A stretch of 64,000 nt of DNA from Trinickia terrae (GCF_005144415.1 NZ_SWJE01000003.1:248001-312000), one strand, 5' to 3'; positions 1 through 11,890 are shown, counted from the stretch's first letter. Numbers and translations are program-made. The notes: generated by a model not told the origin, from the sequence alone.

Positions 1-19
1 GCGGCGCCGAGCCGCGCCC

Positions 20-44
20 AAAAAAGCCGCCCTCGGGCGGCTTT
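20..44 (-). terminator. Rho-independent terminator of fur
   Basis: Read on the minus strand, a GC-rich stem (AAGCCGCCC / GGGCGGCTT) with a very short loop is followed by six T residues. It lies just beyond the fur stop codon, so it most likely ends the fur transcript. Confidence 0.8.
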
Positions 45-70
45 CGCGCACTCAGGCGGGGCGCGCCGGC

Positions 71-499
71 TCAGTGCTTGCGGTGCGGGCAGTTTTCCTT
101 CGTGCATGCGCCATACAGCGCCAGCGCATGCTCTTGCAGCTTGAAGCCGCGCTCCTTGGCGATCGCTTGCTGGCGGTTTTCGATTTCGGGGTCGAAGAAT
201 TCTTCGACGAGACCGCAGTCGAGGCAGACGAGGTGATCGTGATGCGAGCCTTCATTCAGCTCGAACACAGCCTTGCCGGACTCGAAATTGCTGCGCGACA
301 GGAGCCCTGCCTGCTCGAACTGCGTCAGCACGCGATAGACGGTGGCGAGCCCGATGTCGAGCTCTTCATGGAGCAGATTCCGGTAGACGTCTTCGGCGGT
401 GAGGTGACGCACCGGACTATGCTGGAAAATCTCGAGAATCTTGAGGCGCGGTAGGGTCGCCTTGAGCCCGATATTCTTGAGATCGGTCGGATTGGTCAT
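71..499 (-). CDS. fur: Ferric uptake regulator Fur
   Basis: A 142-residue Fur-family metal-dependent repressor of iron uptake and storage genes. The N-terminal half forms a winged helix (recognition helix around [16 protein letters not shown], residues 50-65). It is followed by the His-rich metal site (residues 86-89, HHDH) and the CLDC pair at 92-95 that binds structural zinc; a second Cys pair sits near the C-terminus. The length matches the family. The start is the ATG at 499, which gives the usual [19 protein letters not shown]-terminus. It is divergent from bamE and has its own terminator. I could not place a convincing Fur box in the 160-base gap to bamE, so autoregulation is not shown here. 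Confidence 0.96.
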   Translation of the reverse strand: MTNPTDLKNIGLKATLPRLKILEIFQHSPVRHLTAEDVYRNLLHEELDIGLATVYRVLTQFEQAGLLSRSNFESGKAVFELNEGSHHDHLVCLDCGLVEEFFDPEIENRQQAIAKERGFKLQEHALALYGACTKENCPHRKH

Positions 500-662
500 G
501 GGTAGGCATCCCTGGAGTACAATGCAAGGTTCTAATAGTAATGTGTTTTTGCTGTTCCGGTCATCTTCGGTGTAACTCGCGCGGCCTTAGTGCCTAGGCA
601 AGCAGGCCCGCACGGTGAGTGCAATGATTCCAACTTTTCTTTTAACAAACCGGGGGAGCCGC

Positions 663-1499
663 GTGCGAGGTACCTTGATCGTTGCCGCCGCAGTGGCGGC
701 TCTCGCAGGATGCTCGACCTATAACAGCGTCACGCAGCGGATTGCCCAATCCATCACGCCCTATCGCATCACCGTCGTGCAGGGCAACTTCGTCTCGGCG
801 GAGATGGCTGCGAAGATGCAGGCCGGCATGTCGCGCGACCAGGTGAGGGCGCTCCTCGGCACGCCGCTGCTCACCGACATGTTCCATGCGGACCGCTGGG
901 ACTATCTGTTCTATTTCAAGCGCGGTTCGACTTCGATCGTTCAGCAGCGCAACTTCATCGTGAACTTCCAGAGCGACCGGGTTGCGAGCTGGTCGGGCGG
1001 CGACAATCTGCCTTCCGAGCTCGAGCTGCTCGCCGACATCGACGGCGACAAGCTCGGCAAGAAGAAGGCCGCTCAGGCAAAGGCTGCGGAAGCAGCGCTT
1101 GCGGCGAGCTCGGCAAGCGGCGTCAATGCGGCGGCGTCTCCGGCGCCGATCGATACGGTCGCTTCGCCGACGGGCGAGGCCGCCCAGGCCGGCGCGCTGC
1201 CGGCCACGGCGGCCAACGCGCAGGCCGCGCAGGCGGCCAATCGCGCGACGAGCCAGATCACGTCGACGCCGACCAACCGGCCGTCGGTGGCGGTGGCGCC
1301 GTCCGCCGGGGGCACGACGCCCGGTGCATCGCCGCTGCCGGGTCAGCCGCAGCTTCAGTTCCACCGGCCGCCGCCGCCCAGCTCGGGGGACAACAGCAAT
1401 CCGGTCGGACCGACGGGCTCGCAAGGCAGCGATGCCTCTGCCTCGTCCAACCAGCCGGCTGCCGCGTCGCCGCAAGGCGTGCAAGGTACCGGCAACTGA
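663..1499 (+). CDS. bamE: Outer-membrane assembly lipoprotein BamE
   Basis: A lipoprotein of the SmpA/OmlA (BamE) family, part of the BAM complex that inserts beta-barrel proteins into the outer membrane. A lipobox (ALAGC) ends a short signal peptide. The BamE core follows (QGNFVSAEMAAKMQAGM... GTPLLTDMF... WDYLFYF) and covers about 110 residues. The remainder, about 140 residues, is an Ala/Ser/Pro-rich low-complexity tail not found in short family members such as the E. coli protein. I place the start at GTG 663 because GGGGGAG lies 4 bases upstream and the signal peptide then has ordinary length. In-frame GTG 615 and ATG 624 are longer alternatives with no good ribosome site. Confidence 0.9.
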   Translation: MRGTLIVAAAVAALAGCSTYNSVTQRIAQSITPYRITVVQGNFVSAEMAAKMQAGMSRDQVRALLGTPLLTDMFHADRWDYLFYFKRGSTSIVQQRNFIVNFQSDRVASWSGGDNLPSELELLADIDGDKLGKKKAAQAKAAEAALAASSASGVNAAASPAPIDTVASPTGEAAQAGALPATAANAQAAQAANRATSQITSTPTNRPSVAVAPSAGGTTPGASPLPGQPQLQFHRPPPPSSGDNSNPVGPTGSQGSDASASSNQPAAASPQGVQGTGN

Positions 1500-1612
1500 G
1501 CGTTGCCGACAGCAGGCGGGTGCACGCAGCGTGCAGCCCGCCTTCGTTCTTTGGGCGGTGCCGTGTCGCCGCCGGTATTCGTCGTTACTCGTAGTCTTTA
1601 CGTGTGTTGCCC

Positions 1613-2425
1613 ATGAAAATTGCCATTGCTGGCGCATCGGGCCGGATGGGCCGGATGCTGATCGAAGCGGTCCTGAACGACCCCGACGCAACGCTTGCCG
1701 GCGCGCTCGAACGCGCAGGCTCCCCTCAGCTCGGCCAGGATGCCGGTGCGTTCCTCGGTAAAGAGACGGGCGTGCTGCTCACCGACGACATCGAGCGCGT
1801 CTTTGCCGTTGCCGACTGCCTGATCGATTTCACGCGGCCGGAAGGCACGATGACGCACCTCGAGGCCGCGCTGCGCCACAACGTGAAGCTCGTGATCGGC
1901 ACCACTGGTTTCGACGATGCGCAAAAAACCGAACTGCGCGCCGCCGGCGAGAAAATCGGCATCGTGTTCGCGCCGAACATGAGCGTCGGCGTGAACGTCA
2001 CGCTGAAGCTGCTCGAATTCGCCGCGCGCGCGTTCGCGACCGGCTACGACATCGAGATCATCGAGGCGCACCATCGCCACAAGGTCGATGCGCCTTCGGG
2101 CACCGCGCTGATGATGGGCGAGGTCGTCGCCGGCGCGCTCGGCCGCGATCTCAAGGACTGCGCCGTGTACGGCCGCGAGGGCGTGACGGGCGAGCGCGAT
2201 CCGTCGACTATCGGCTTCTCTGCGATTCGCGGCGGCGATATCGTCGGCGACCACACGGTGTTGTTTGCCGGGATCGGCGAGCGCATCGAGATCACGCACA
2301 AGTCGGCGAGCCGCGTGTCGTATGCGCAGGGCGCGCTGCGCGCGGTGCGTTTCCTCGCCGGCCACGAGACCGGCTTCTACGACATGCAGGATGTGCTCGG
2401 CCTGCGCTCGGCGCATCAGGCGTGA
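1613..2425 (+). CDS. dapB: 4-hydroxy-tetrahydrodipicolinate reductase
   Basis: A 270-residue DapB that reduces the product of DapA with NAD(P)H in the diaminopimelate/lysine pathway, in the cytoplasm. The N-terminal nucleotide fold starts with [11 protein letters not shown]. The catalytic segment [15 protein letters not shown] (around residues 155-169) carries the conserved His pair and the lysine. The start is ATG 1613; an in-frame GTG nine bases upstream would only add three residues. It lies about 110 bases after bamE and 50 bases before an exbB-like gene, the gene order usual in Burkholderia relatives. Confidence 0.96.
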   Translation: MKIAIAGASGRMGRMLIEAVLNDPDATLAGALERAGSPQLGQDAGAFLGKETGVLLTDDIERVFAVADCLIDFTRPEGTMTHLEAALRHNVKLVIGTTGFDDAQKTELRAAGEKIGIVFAPNMSVGVNVTLKLLEFAARAFATGYDIEIIEAHHRHKVDAPSGTALMMGEVVAGALGRDLKDCAVYGREGVTGERDPSTIGFSAIRGGDIVGDHTVLFAGIGERIEITHKSASRVSYAQGALRAVRFLAGHETGFYDMQDVLGLRSAHQA

Positions 2426-2474
2426 CCGCCGGCCGAGTCCGACTCCGACTGCCACACTGCGCTTGAATCCCCAG

Positions 2475-3182
2475 ATGGCGAATACCGGCATTCTTCACTA
2501 CCTGCAAACGAGCGACGCCGTCACGCACGGCGTCGCGTACCTGTTGCTGGCGATGTCGGTGGCGAGCTGGTGCTTCCTGATCGTGAAGAGCTGGATGCTC
2601 GCGCGCGCGAAGCGTCAGGCACCGCGCGCGCTCACGCTGTTCTGGCAGGCCGCGACGCTTTCCGACGGCGTGCTGGCGCTGCGCCTCGCCGACAAGGAGC
2701 GCGTGTTCGCGCCGCTTGCCGAGGCCGCGCTCGAATCGGCCGAAGCCCATATGCCGGGCGCGCTGCTTGGGCGCGTCGAGCGCAGCGAACGCGTGCTGCG
2801 CGCGCTGCGCCAGGCGCTCACCGCTTCGCAGCGCCGGCTCGAGTTCGGGCAGGTGCTGCTCGCGTCGGTTGGCAGCACGGCGCCATTCGTCGGCCTGCTC
2901 GGCACCGTCTGGGGCATCTATCACGCGCTCGGCAGCATCGCCGCGAGCGGCCAGGCGATGATCGAGAACGTCGCGGGGCCGGTCGGCGAGGCGCTCATCA
3001 TGACCGCGTTCGGCCTCGTCGTCGCGATTCCGGCGGTGCTTGCCTACAACGTGCTCGGGCGCATGGCGCGGCAGTTGTCCGAGGAGCTCGACGGTTTTGC
3101 GCACGACTTGCACGCGTACGTTTGCGCGCCGCAAGAGTCCGCTCCGCGCGAGGCGGCGGCGCGGCGCGTCGAAGCTTCCTGA
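2475..3182 (+). CDS. exbB: MotA/TolQ/ExbB-family proton channel protein
   Basis: A 235-residue inner-membrane protein of the ExbB/TolQ family, which together with an ExbD-type partner converts the proton gradient into force on a TonB or TolA protein. It has an N-terminal membrane segment (LLLAMSVASWCFLIV). The conserved pair of C-terminal helices contains VGSTAPFVGLLGTVWGIYHAL and the ALIMTAFGLVVAIPAVLAYN region. The start is ATG 2475 (MANTGILHYL). It is followed at once by an exbD-like gene; no tonB or tolA is adjacent, so the exact energised partner is unknown. The symbol is assigned by family only. Confidence 0.87.
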   Translation: MANTGILHYLQTSDAVTHGVAYLLLAMSVASWCFLIVKSWMLARAKRQAPRALTLFWQAATLSDGVLALRLADKERVFAPLAEAALESAEAHMPGALLGRVERSERVLRALRQALTASQRRLEFGQVLLASVGSTAPFVGLLGTVWGIYHALGSIAASGQAMIENVAGPVGEALIMTAFGLVVAIPAVLAYNVLGRMARQLSEELDGFAHDLHAYVCAPQESAPREAAARRVEAS

Positions 3183-3200
3183 GTGATCGAGGGAGCGCCC

Positions 3201-3647
3201 ATGGCATTCGGCGGACTCGAAAAGAAGCAGACGGCCGCACCGATGGCGGACATCAACATGACGCCGCTGATCGACGTGATGCTCGTGCTGCTCGTCATCT
3301 TCATCATCACGGCGCCGCTCTTCACGCACGCGATCCGGCTCGATTTGCCGAAGGTCGCTGCCGCGCCGGCGCGGCAGACGCCCACCACCATCTCGCTGTC
3401 GATCGACGCCGCCGGCAAGATCTACTGGAACGGCCAGCCCGTCACGCTCGAGGCGATGCGCGCGAAGCTCGCTGCGGCGGGCAAGCAGGCCGACGCGCCT
3501 GAGATCCACCTGCGCGCGGCGCGCGCGACCCGCTACGAGGTGATCGCCCAGGTGATGGGCGCGGCGCAGCAGGCGGGCCTGGAGCGCATCGGCTTCGTGA
3601 CGGATCCGCCGTCCGCGGCGAGCGCACCCGGCGCCGCCCAGCCTTAG
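3201..3647 (+). CDS. exbD: ExbD/TolR-family biopolymer transport protein
   Basis: A 148-residue protein with a short cytoplasmic N-terminus, one membrane helix (DINMTPLIDVMLVLLVIFII) and a periplasmic domain. The helix has the essential family aspartate in PLIDVM. It partners the ExbB-like protein encoded 18 bases upstream. The start is ATG 3201, preceded by GAGGGAG; a GTG at 3183 would add six residues with no ribosome site of its own. Family membership is clear, but whether the pair serves TonB, Tol or another system cannot be read here. Confidence 0.88.
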   Translation: MAFGGLEKKQTAAPMADINMTPLIDVMLVLLVIFIITAPLFTHAIRLDLPKVAAAPARQTPTTISLSIDAAGKIYWNGQPVTLEAMRAKLAAAGKQADAPEIHLRAARATRYEVIAQVMGAAQQAGLERIGFVTDPPSAASAPGAAQP

Positions 3648-3712
3648 CATGGCCAGCGCCCTGAGCGCGCCTGCGTCGTCGATGCCGACGGTTTCGCATC
3701 CGGCGCGAACGG

Positions 3713-3718
3713 TATAAT
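3713..3718 (+). promoter_or_regulatory. Probable leuS promoter -10 element
   Basis: A perfect TATAAT lies about 148 bases before the leuS start. The -35 region is poor (GGTTTC or TTTCGC depending on spacing). The untranslated leader that would follow holds two GC-rich hairpins: CCCCGC/GCGGGG near 3730-3755 and CGTCCG/CGGACG near 3798-3816. Confidence 0.5.
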
Positions 3719-3796
3719 CAGCCCTTTCCCCGCGCTTGACCCATGCGGCGGGGAGCCCGCTTTTCCACATTGACAGCCACGCCCGAAGCACCCTGA

Positions 3797-6460
<2,664 letters not shown>

Positions 6461-6524
6461 GATTGAGCGACGCGCCGCAGCCCTTGGCCGCGTGCGCATC
6501 GCGACTGCGAACCTAGGAGCCAAT

Positions 6525-7070
6525 GTGACTCGCAGATCGTTTTTGACGCTTGCGTGCGGTGTGATGATGCTGTCCGCATGCGGCTTCCAGTTGCGCGGGC
6601 AACAGGACTACGCGTTCAAGCGCCTCGTCATCGTCGGTGCGCAGCCGCCGGTCGCCGCGCGTCTCACGCGTATGGTTCAGGGCGGCAGCGATACGGTTGT
6701 CGTCAATTCGACGGACAACGCCGATGCGATCCTGACGATGTCCGAGGCGCGCGGGCAGAGCACGCTGACGATGAACTCATCGGGCGTCGTCGAGGAGTAT
6801 CAGATCACCTATTCGCTGTACTACCAGCTGGTCGGCAAGGACGGCACCGCGTTGATTGCGCCGAGCGTCATCGTGCTGAACCGGGCGATGACATATAGCG
6901 ACCAGTACGCAACGGCGAAACAGGCTGAATCCGAGCTGCTCATCGCGGACATGCAGAACGACGCCGTCGATCAGCTCACGCGCCGGCTTTCGCTCGTGCA
7001 TTCGATGCATCCGGCGCAGCCGGCGCCGAGCGTCTCGCCGACCACGCCGCTGCCGTCGCCGCCGCTTTGA
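6525..7070 (+). CDS. lptE: LPS-assembly lipoprotein LptE
   Basis: A 181-residue lipoprotein that plugs the LptD barrel and helps deliver lipopolysaccharide to the outer leaflet. The signal peptide VTRRSFLTLACGVMMLSAC ends in the lipobox LSAC, and the mature protein begins CGFQLRGQ, the typical LptE N-terminus. A proline-rich tail ends the protein. GTG 6525 is chosen because AGGAG lies 5 bases upstream; an upstream in-frame start at 6492 would give an atypically long leader. It lies between leuS and holA, the conserved position for this gene. Confidence 0.92.
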   Translation: MTRRSFLTLACGVMMLSACGFQLRGQQDYAFKRLVIVGAQPPVAARLTRMVQGGSDTVVVNSTDNADAILTMSEARGQSTLTMNSSGVVEEYQITYSLYYQLVGKDGTALIAPSVIVLNRAMTYSDQYATAKQAESELLIADMQNDAVDQLTRRLSLVHSMHPAQPAPSVSPTTPLPSPPL

Positions 7071-7109
7071 TCGATTCGACGACCTTGCTTTCGCTATCCG
7101 GACGCCGCG

Positions 7110-8219
7110 ATGCAACTGCGACTTGACGCGCTCGAAGCGCATCTCGCGAAGGGGCTGGCCGGCCTCTACGTCGTGTACGGCGACGAGCACCTGCTCGCGC
7201 AGGAAGCGTGCGACCGCATCCGCGCGGCGGCGCGCGCCGCCGGTTTTACCGATCGCTCGGTGTTCACCGTCGAGCGCGGCTTCGACTGGAGCTCGCTGCT
7301 TGGCGCGAGCCAGTCGATGTCGCTGTTCGGCGACCGGCAGCTCGTCGAGCTGCGCATTCCGTCCGGCAAGCCCGGCAAGGACGGTGCCGACGCGCTGAAG
7401 ACGCTCGCCTCGGCCGGCAACCCCGACGTCCTCACGCTCGTCACGCTGCCGCGGCTCGATGCGGCGACGCAGAAAGCCGCCTGGTTCACCGCGCTCGCCG
7501 ACGCGGGCGTGGCGCTCAAGATCGATCCTGTCGAGCGCGCGCAGCTGCCGAACTGGGTGGGGCAGCGCCTCGCGCAGCAAGGCCAGCGTGTGGCCGCGGG
7601 CGAGGAAGGTCGGCGCGCGCTGCAGTTCATCGCGGAGCGCGTCGAGGGCAATCTGCTTGCGGCGCATCAGGAAATTCAGAAGCTCGGGCTGCTCTATCCG
7701 CAAGGCGTGCTGAGCTTCGAGCAGGTGCAGGATGCCGTGCTCAATGTCGCGCGCTACGACGTCTTCAAGCTCAACGAGGCGATGCTCGCGGGCGATGTCG
7801 GCCGGCTGGCGCGGATGCTGGACGGCCTGAAGGGGGAGGGCGAGGCCGCCGTGCTCGTGCTGTGGGCGATCGTCGAGGAACTGCGCACGCTCCTGCGCAT
7901 CAAGCGCGGCGTCGAGGCGGGCAAGCCGCTCGCGATGCTGCTGCGCGAGAACCGCGTCTGGGGGCCGCGCGAACGGCTTGTCGGGCCGGCGCTGTCGCGT
8001 GTGACCGAAAGCGCGCTGGAAAAAGCGCTGTCGCTCGCCGCGCGTCTCGATCGCCAGGTCAAGGGCCTGTCCGGCTCGAACGGCGACCGCCGCAACGACC
8101 CGCCGCCCAACCCGTGGGACGGCTTGTTCGAGCTGGCGATGACCGTTGCGGCGCCGGGCAGGGCCGCAACGCCGCCGTCCGGCATGCCGCCGCGCCCGGC
8201 TGCGCGCCGCGCGGCCTAG
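7110..8219 (+). CDS. holA: DNA polymerase III delta subunit
   Basis: A 369-residue HolA protein, the clamp-opening wrench of the replicative clamp loader. The N-terminal domain is recognisable (LYVVYGDEHLLAQEACDRIR) and so is the helical collar domain (VARYDVFKLNEAMLAGD...). The length is slightly above the 340-350 residue norm because of a Pro/Ala-rich tail. It is 39 bases downstream of lptE on the same strand and probably shares its transcript. Confidence 0.94.
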   Translation: MQLRLDALEAHLAKGLAGLYVVYGDEHLLAQEACDRIRAAARAAGFTDRSVFTVERGFDWSSLLGASQSMSLFGDRQLVELRIPSGKPGKDGADALKTLASAGNPDVLTLVTLPRLDAATQKAAWFTALADAGVALKIDPVERAQLPNWVGQRLAQQGQRVAAGEEGRRALQFIAERVEGNLLAAHQEIQKLGLLYPQGVLSFEQVQDAVLNVARYDVFKLNEAMLAGDVGRLARMLDGLKGEGEAAVLVLWAIVEELRTLLRIKRGVEAGKPLAMLLRENRVWGPRERLVGPALSRVTESALEKALSLAARLDRQVKGLSGSNGDRRNDPPPNPWDGLFELAMTVAAPGRAATPPSGMPPRPAARRAA

Positions 8220-8407
8220 CGTCCGTTACCGGCGCGAGCGGAACGCATCGCGCCACGCTACAATCGATTCCTATTCAGATTCCATTGCTGGCGTATAGGT
8301 GAATTGCGTCGCGATAAGCGGCATCGCCTGAGCGCCATCTATTTCGGCATTTCGGCAATTTGCATGCACGTGCCCATGCGCCTTTCTTCGGCACGACGAG
8401 AATCACC

Positions 8408-9688
8408 ATGGATATCGACGACTACATGACCGGCCTCGGCCGCCGGGCACGCCAGGCATCGCGCGCGATGGCGCGCGCCTCGACCGCGGCGAAGAACGCC
8501 GCCCTCGAAGCCGTGGCGCGCGGAATCGAGCGCGACGCTCAATGGCTCAAGGAAGCGAACGCCCGCGACGTCGCGCGCGCCCGCGACAAAGGCCACGACG
8601 CCGCTTTCATCGATCGCCTGACGCTTTCCGACAAAGCCCTGAAGACGATGGTCGAGGGCCTGCGCCAAGTGGCGTCGCTGGCCGATCCGATCGGCGAGAT
8701 CAGCAACCTGAAGTACCGTCCGAGCGGCATCCAGGTTGGCCAGATGCGCGTGCCGCTCGGCGTGATCGGGATCATCTACGAATCGCGTCCGAACGTGACC
8801 ATCGACGCAGCGGCGCTGTGCCTGAAGTCCGGCAACGCGACGATCCTGCGCGGCGGCTCCGAGGCGCTCGAGTGCAACACGGCGCTCGCGAAGCTGATCG
8901 GCGAAGGGCTCGCCGCGGCCGGTTTGCCGCAGGACGCGGTGCAGGTCGTCGAGACGGCCGACCGAGCGGCGGTCGGCAAGCTGATTACGATGACCGAATA
9001 CGTCGACGTGATCGTGCCGCGCGGCGGCAAGAGCCTGATCGCGCGCCTCATCGAAGAGGCCCGCGTGCCGATGATCAAGCACCTCGACGGCATTTGCCAC
9101 GTCTACGTCGACGACCGCGCGGATCTCGCGAAGGCGCTGACGGTCTGCGATAACGCGAAGACGCATCGCTACGGCACCTGCAACACGATGGAGACGTTGC
9201 TCGTGGCAAGCGATATCGCGGCTCGAGTGCTGCCGCCGCTCGGCGCGCTGTATGCGGAGAAGGGCGTAGAGCTGCGCGTCGATCCGGAGGCGCGCAAGGT
9301 GCTGAGCGGCGCGCCGGGCATTGCTCCGAGCTTGCTCGTCGACGCGACCGAAGAGGATTGGCGCACCGAGTACCTGGCGCCGGTTCTCGCGATCAAGATC
9401 GTCGACGGCCTCGACGAGGCGATCGAGCACATCAACACGTACGGCTCGGCGCACACCGATGCGATCGTGACCGAAGACCACGATCGCGCGATGCGCTTCC
9501 TGCGCGAAGTCGATTCGGCGAGCGTGATGGTCAACGCCTCGACGCGTTTTGCCGACGGCTTCGAATACGGCCTCGGCGCGGAAATCGGCATTTCCAATGA
9601 CAAGCTCCACGCGCGCGGGCCGGTGGGGCTCGACGGGCTCACTTCGCTGAAGTACGTCGTGCTCGGGCACGGTGAAGGGCGTCAATAA
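8408..9688 (+). CDS. proA: Gamma-glutamyl phosphate reductase
   Basis: A 426-residue ProA that reduces glutamyl 5-phosphate with NADPH in proline synthesis. Family segments include [20 protein letters not shown], the LRGGSEAL loop and the catalytic cysteine context [15 protein letters not shown] (Cys near residue 258). The start is ATG 8408 ([11 protein letters not shown]); an upstream in-frame ATG at 8360 would add residues with no family match. The proB kinase gene is not adjacent. Confidence 0.96.
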   Translation: MDIDDYMTGLGRRARQASRAMARASTAAKNAALEAVARGIERDAQWLKEANARDVARARDKGHDAAFIDRLTLSDKALKTMVEGLRQVASLADPIGEISNLKYRPSGIQVGQMRVPLGVIGIIYESRPNVTIDAAALCLKSGNATILRGGSEALECNTALAKLIGEGLAAAGLPQDAVQVVETADRAAVGKLITMTEYVDVIVPRGGKSLIARLIEEARVPMIKHLDGICHVYVDDRADLAKALTVCDNAKTHRYGTCNTMETLLVASDIAARVLPPLGALYAEKGVELRVDPEARKVLSGAPGIAPSLLVDATEEDWRTEYLAPVLAIKIVDGLDEAIEHINTYGSAHTDAIVTEDHDRAMRFLREVDSASVMVNASTRFADGFEYGLGAEIGISNDKLHARGPVGLDGLTSLKYVVLGHGEGRQ

Positions 9689-9709
9689 TAACGAGACCAA
9701 GACCATCCG

Positions 9710-10126
9710 ATGCTCTGGATCAAAACCTTTCACATCGTCCTCATCGCTTCCTGGTTTGCCGGTCTGTTCTACCTGCCGCGCATCTTCGTGAATCTCGCCA
9801 TGGAGACGGAGCCTGCCGCGGTGCGGCGGCTTCTCACGATGGCGCGCAAGCTCTATCGCTTCATGACGCTCATTGCCGTGCCGGCGATTGCGTGCGGACT
9901 ATGGCTGTGGCTTGTGATTGGCATCGGCCGCGGGGAGGGCTGGATGCACGCGAAGCTCGGCGTGGTAGTTCTGCTCGTGATCTATCACGCGTATTGCGGG
10001 CATTTGCTGGCCGTATTCGAGCGCGGCGAGAACCGTCGCTCGGACAAGTGGTATCGCTTTTTCAACGAGCTGCCCGTGCTGGGCATGCTCGCTGCGGTGG
10101 CGTTGGTGGTGCTCAAGCCGTTTTGA
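9710..10126 (+). CDS. hemJ: HemJ-type protoporphyrinogen oxidase, membrane protein
   Basis: A 138-residue protein with four predicted membrane helices, matching the HemJ/UPF0093 (CopD-like) family. This family oxidises protoporphyrinogen IX to protoporphyrin IX in haem synthesis. Conserved features are the N-terminal LWIKTFHIVLIASWFAGLFY, with the family His, the YLPRIFV segment and the C-terminal FNELPVLGMLAAVALVVLKPF. It starts 21 bases after proA. The role is inferred from the family. A weak stem (CGCCGC/GCGGCG) followed by CTTTTT after its stop may end transcription. Confidence 0.88.
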   Translation: MLWIKTFHIVLIASWFAGLFYLPRIFVNLAMETEPAAVRRLLTMARKLYRFMTLIAVPAIACGLWLWLVIGIGRGEGWMHAKLGVVVLLVIYHAYCGHLLAVFERGENRRSDKWYRFFNELPVLGMLAAVALVVLKPF

Positions 10127-10236
10127 GGCGGTATTGGCGTCACGCCGCGAATCCAAAAGTTCTGCGGCGCGTTGCTTTTTAAGAGTAGTCCGATTTCTCA
10201 AATCCTACCCCATCCTTATATTGGTGCCTGGCCAAT

Positions 10237-10256
10237 TTGATTGGATATCTAATCAA
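10237..10256. promoter_or_regulatory. Near-perfect 20-bp palindrome upstream of the adhesin
   Basis: TTGATTGGATATCTAATCAA reads the same on both strands at 18 of 20 positions, in an AT-rich stretch about 200 bases upstream of the adhesin start. It resembles an operator, but no regulator can be assigned. The rest of 10127-10458 contains no gene: a perfect 11-bp hairpin at 10362-10386 (GCACGGCGGCG/CGCCGCCGTGC) and the repeat at 10424-10440. Confidence 0.4.
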
Positions 10257-10423
10257 TCTGTCCGCCCCTTCAATCTGAGCGGCTGATTCCATTCGATCGT
10301 ACCGGTTGCTATTGCACTATTCGTCAGTGCGCCGCAATAGCCGGATCAATTGTTTTTTATCGCACGGCGGCGCTTCGCCGCCGTGCGTGCTGGTAATTCC
10401 ATTGAATGATCGAGGGCCGTGTT

Positions 10424-10440
10424 TGTCACGTTCTGTGACA
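10424..10440. promoter_or_regulatory. Inverted repeat next to the adhesin start
   Basis: TGTCAC-N5-GTGACA is a perfect 6-bp inverted repeat ending 18 bases before the adhesin ATG. It lies where a bound protein or an mRNA hairpin could affect transcription or ribosome access. Confidence 0.4.
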
Positions 10441-10458
10441 TTTATTTAGGATGGCATA

Positions 10459-11712
10459 ATGAATAAAAAATATCGTGTTAGCCAAAATTTGACTGGCCGC
10501 TTGTCGCCGGCTGCGCCAAGGGCGGCCAAGGGAGGGCGGGGCGGCGCCGCGGTTAGGCTGCTGGGTACGGTGTTGATTGCTGTATCGGGATTGGCGGGTT
10601 GGGTGCCCTCGGCGTCTGCTATCGGCACGTTTTATATGAACGATGGAACAGACAGGAACTGCGTACAGATTGTGGATGGGGGCGCGGGGACGAGTGATTT
10701 CCGGTCCCCTGTAACCAGTGCAAACTGTAACGTTACGAGTGCAGCAGGCATTTCCGAGCTGGGAGGCATGGTTCTCAACGGCAACGGCCTGTTCCTGAAC
10801 AACAAGATGCAGATCAACGGCACGATGAGCTTGAGCAACAACAAGCTCATCGATCTGGCTCCCGGTACGGCTGACACGGATGGCGTGAACGTTGCGCAAT
10901 TGCGCGGGGTGTTGGCGGGCTTGGGCGGCGGCGCTGGAATCGATGCGAACGGTAATGTCATTCCGCCCAGCTACAGCATCGGCGGAAACGCTTACAACAA
11001 CGTCGGCGATGCGCTCAAGAATCTCGACGATCGCGTGACGGCGAACACAAATGCAGTGACGGCGAACACAAATGCAATCAACAACGCGAATCAGCAGATC
11101 GATGCCGTCAACCAGCGCGTGACCGACGTTCAAGCAACGGCAAACCAGTACGTTTCGGTCAATTCGACGAATGCGGCCGCTTCGGCGACGGGTTCGGGCG
11201 CCGTCGCGATCGGCGGCGGGTCGCAGGCGAGCGGCGCCAACTCGACGGCGATAGGTGAAGGCGCGCAGGCGAGCGGCAACAACTCGACAGCGATCGGCGA
11301 AGGCGCGCAGGCAACGGCGAATAACGCGGTTGCGCTCGGCGCCGGTTCGGTCGCCGACCAGGAGAAAACCGTCTCCGTCGGCTCCGCCGGCAACGAGCGC
11401 CGCATCACGAATGTCGACAACGGCGTGGCGCCAACCGACGCCGTGAACATGCGCCAGTTCCAGGACGGCATCGCCTCGGTCGCCCGCGCGGCGTACAGCG
11501 GCGTCGCGGCAGCCACCGCACTGACGATGATCCCCGACGTCGATCCGGGCAAGACGATCGCCGTCGGCATCGGCACGGCGAACTTCAAGGGCTATCAGGC
11601 GGCAGCTGTCGGTGCATCGGCGCGCGTGACGCCGAACCTGAAGCTGAAAGTCGGCGCGGGCATGAGCGCTGCCGGCACGACGGTCGGCGGCGGCGCGTCG
11701 TATCAGTGGTGA
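10459..11712 (+). CDS. Compact trimeric autotransporter adhesin (YadA-like)
   Basis: A 417-residue surface adhesin of the trimeric autotransporter (type Vc) class. An extended signal peptide ([11 protein letters not shown]... cleavage after SASA) is followed by a unique region. Then come an Asn/Thr/Val-rich coiled coil (about residues 190-232, [20 protein letters not shown]), a left-handed beta-roll head with SxAIGxGAxA repeats (about 240-300), and a neck ([11 protein letters not shown]... DAVNMRQF). The C-terminal 75 residues match the YadA membrane anchor ([18 protein letters not shown]... GGGASYQW). The head repeats are nearly identical at DNA level (42-bp unit, 11224-11330). Family members bind host matrix, cells or each other; the ligand here is unknown. 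Confidence 0.92.
   Translation: MNKKYRVSQNLTGRLSPAAPRAAKGGRGGAAVRLLGTVLIAVSGLAGWVPSASAIGTFYMNDGTDRNCVQIVDGGAGTSDFRSPVTSANCNVTSAAGISELGGMVLNGNGLFLNNKMQINGTMSLSNNKLIDLAPGTADTDGVNVAQLRGVLAGLGGGAGIDANGNVIPPSYSIGGNAYNNVGDALKNLDDRVTANTNAVTANTNAINNANQQIDAVNQRVTDVQATANQYVSVNSTNAAASATGSGAVAIGGGSQASGANSTAIGEGAQASGNNSTAIGEGAQATANNAVALGAGSVADQEKTVSVGSAGNERRITNVDNGVAPTDAVNMRQFQDGIASVARAAYSGVAAATALTMIPDVDPGKTIAVGIGTANFKGYQAAAVGASARVTPNLKLKVGAGMSAAGTTVGGGASYQW
11224..11330 (+). repeat. 42-bp direct repeats encoding adhesin head motifs
   Basis: About two and a half copies of a 42-bp unit encode [14 protein letters not shown]-type 14-residue beta-roll repeats. Because 42 is a multiple of three, gain or loss of a copy would lengthen or shorten the head without a frameshift. 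Confidence 0.75.
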
Positions 11713-11802
11713 TGCGTGCCGGCGCGTCGGCGCCGCGAGCGTGGTGAATGGCCTCGAAAGCATTTCTCCGCGTTTCGGCTGGCCGGCGTGCCGTGTCGAA
11801 AC

Positions 11803-11837
11803 AAAACGGGCTGCCCCGAATTCGGGCAGCCCGTTTT
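11803..11837. terminator. Bidirectional terminator between the adhesin and the RpiR gene
   Basis: A 14-bp perfect stem (AAAACGGGCTGCCC / GGGCAGCCCGTTTT) is flanked by an A run on one side and a T run on the other. It lies between the convergent adhesin and rpiR-type genes and can end both. Confidence 0.8.
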
Positions 11838-11890
11838 GCATCAGGGGATCGATCAGCGCGAAAGCAATCCCGCGGCGAGCCGATCGCTCG

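Noticed and set aside
500-662. Fur box between fur and bamE
   Set aside because: The AT-rich segment near 525-550 does not match the 19-bp Fur consensus well enough to call.
10362-10386. Perfect 11-bp hairpin considered as a terminator for hemJ
   Set aside because: No T run follows the stem on the plus strand or on the minus strand, so it is listed only as structure in the adhesin control region.
11224-11330. Repeated units in the adhesin gene considered as a CRISPR-like array
   Set aside because: Repeats are contiguous, in frame and encode beta-roll motifs; there are no spacers and no cas genes.
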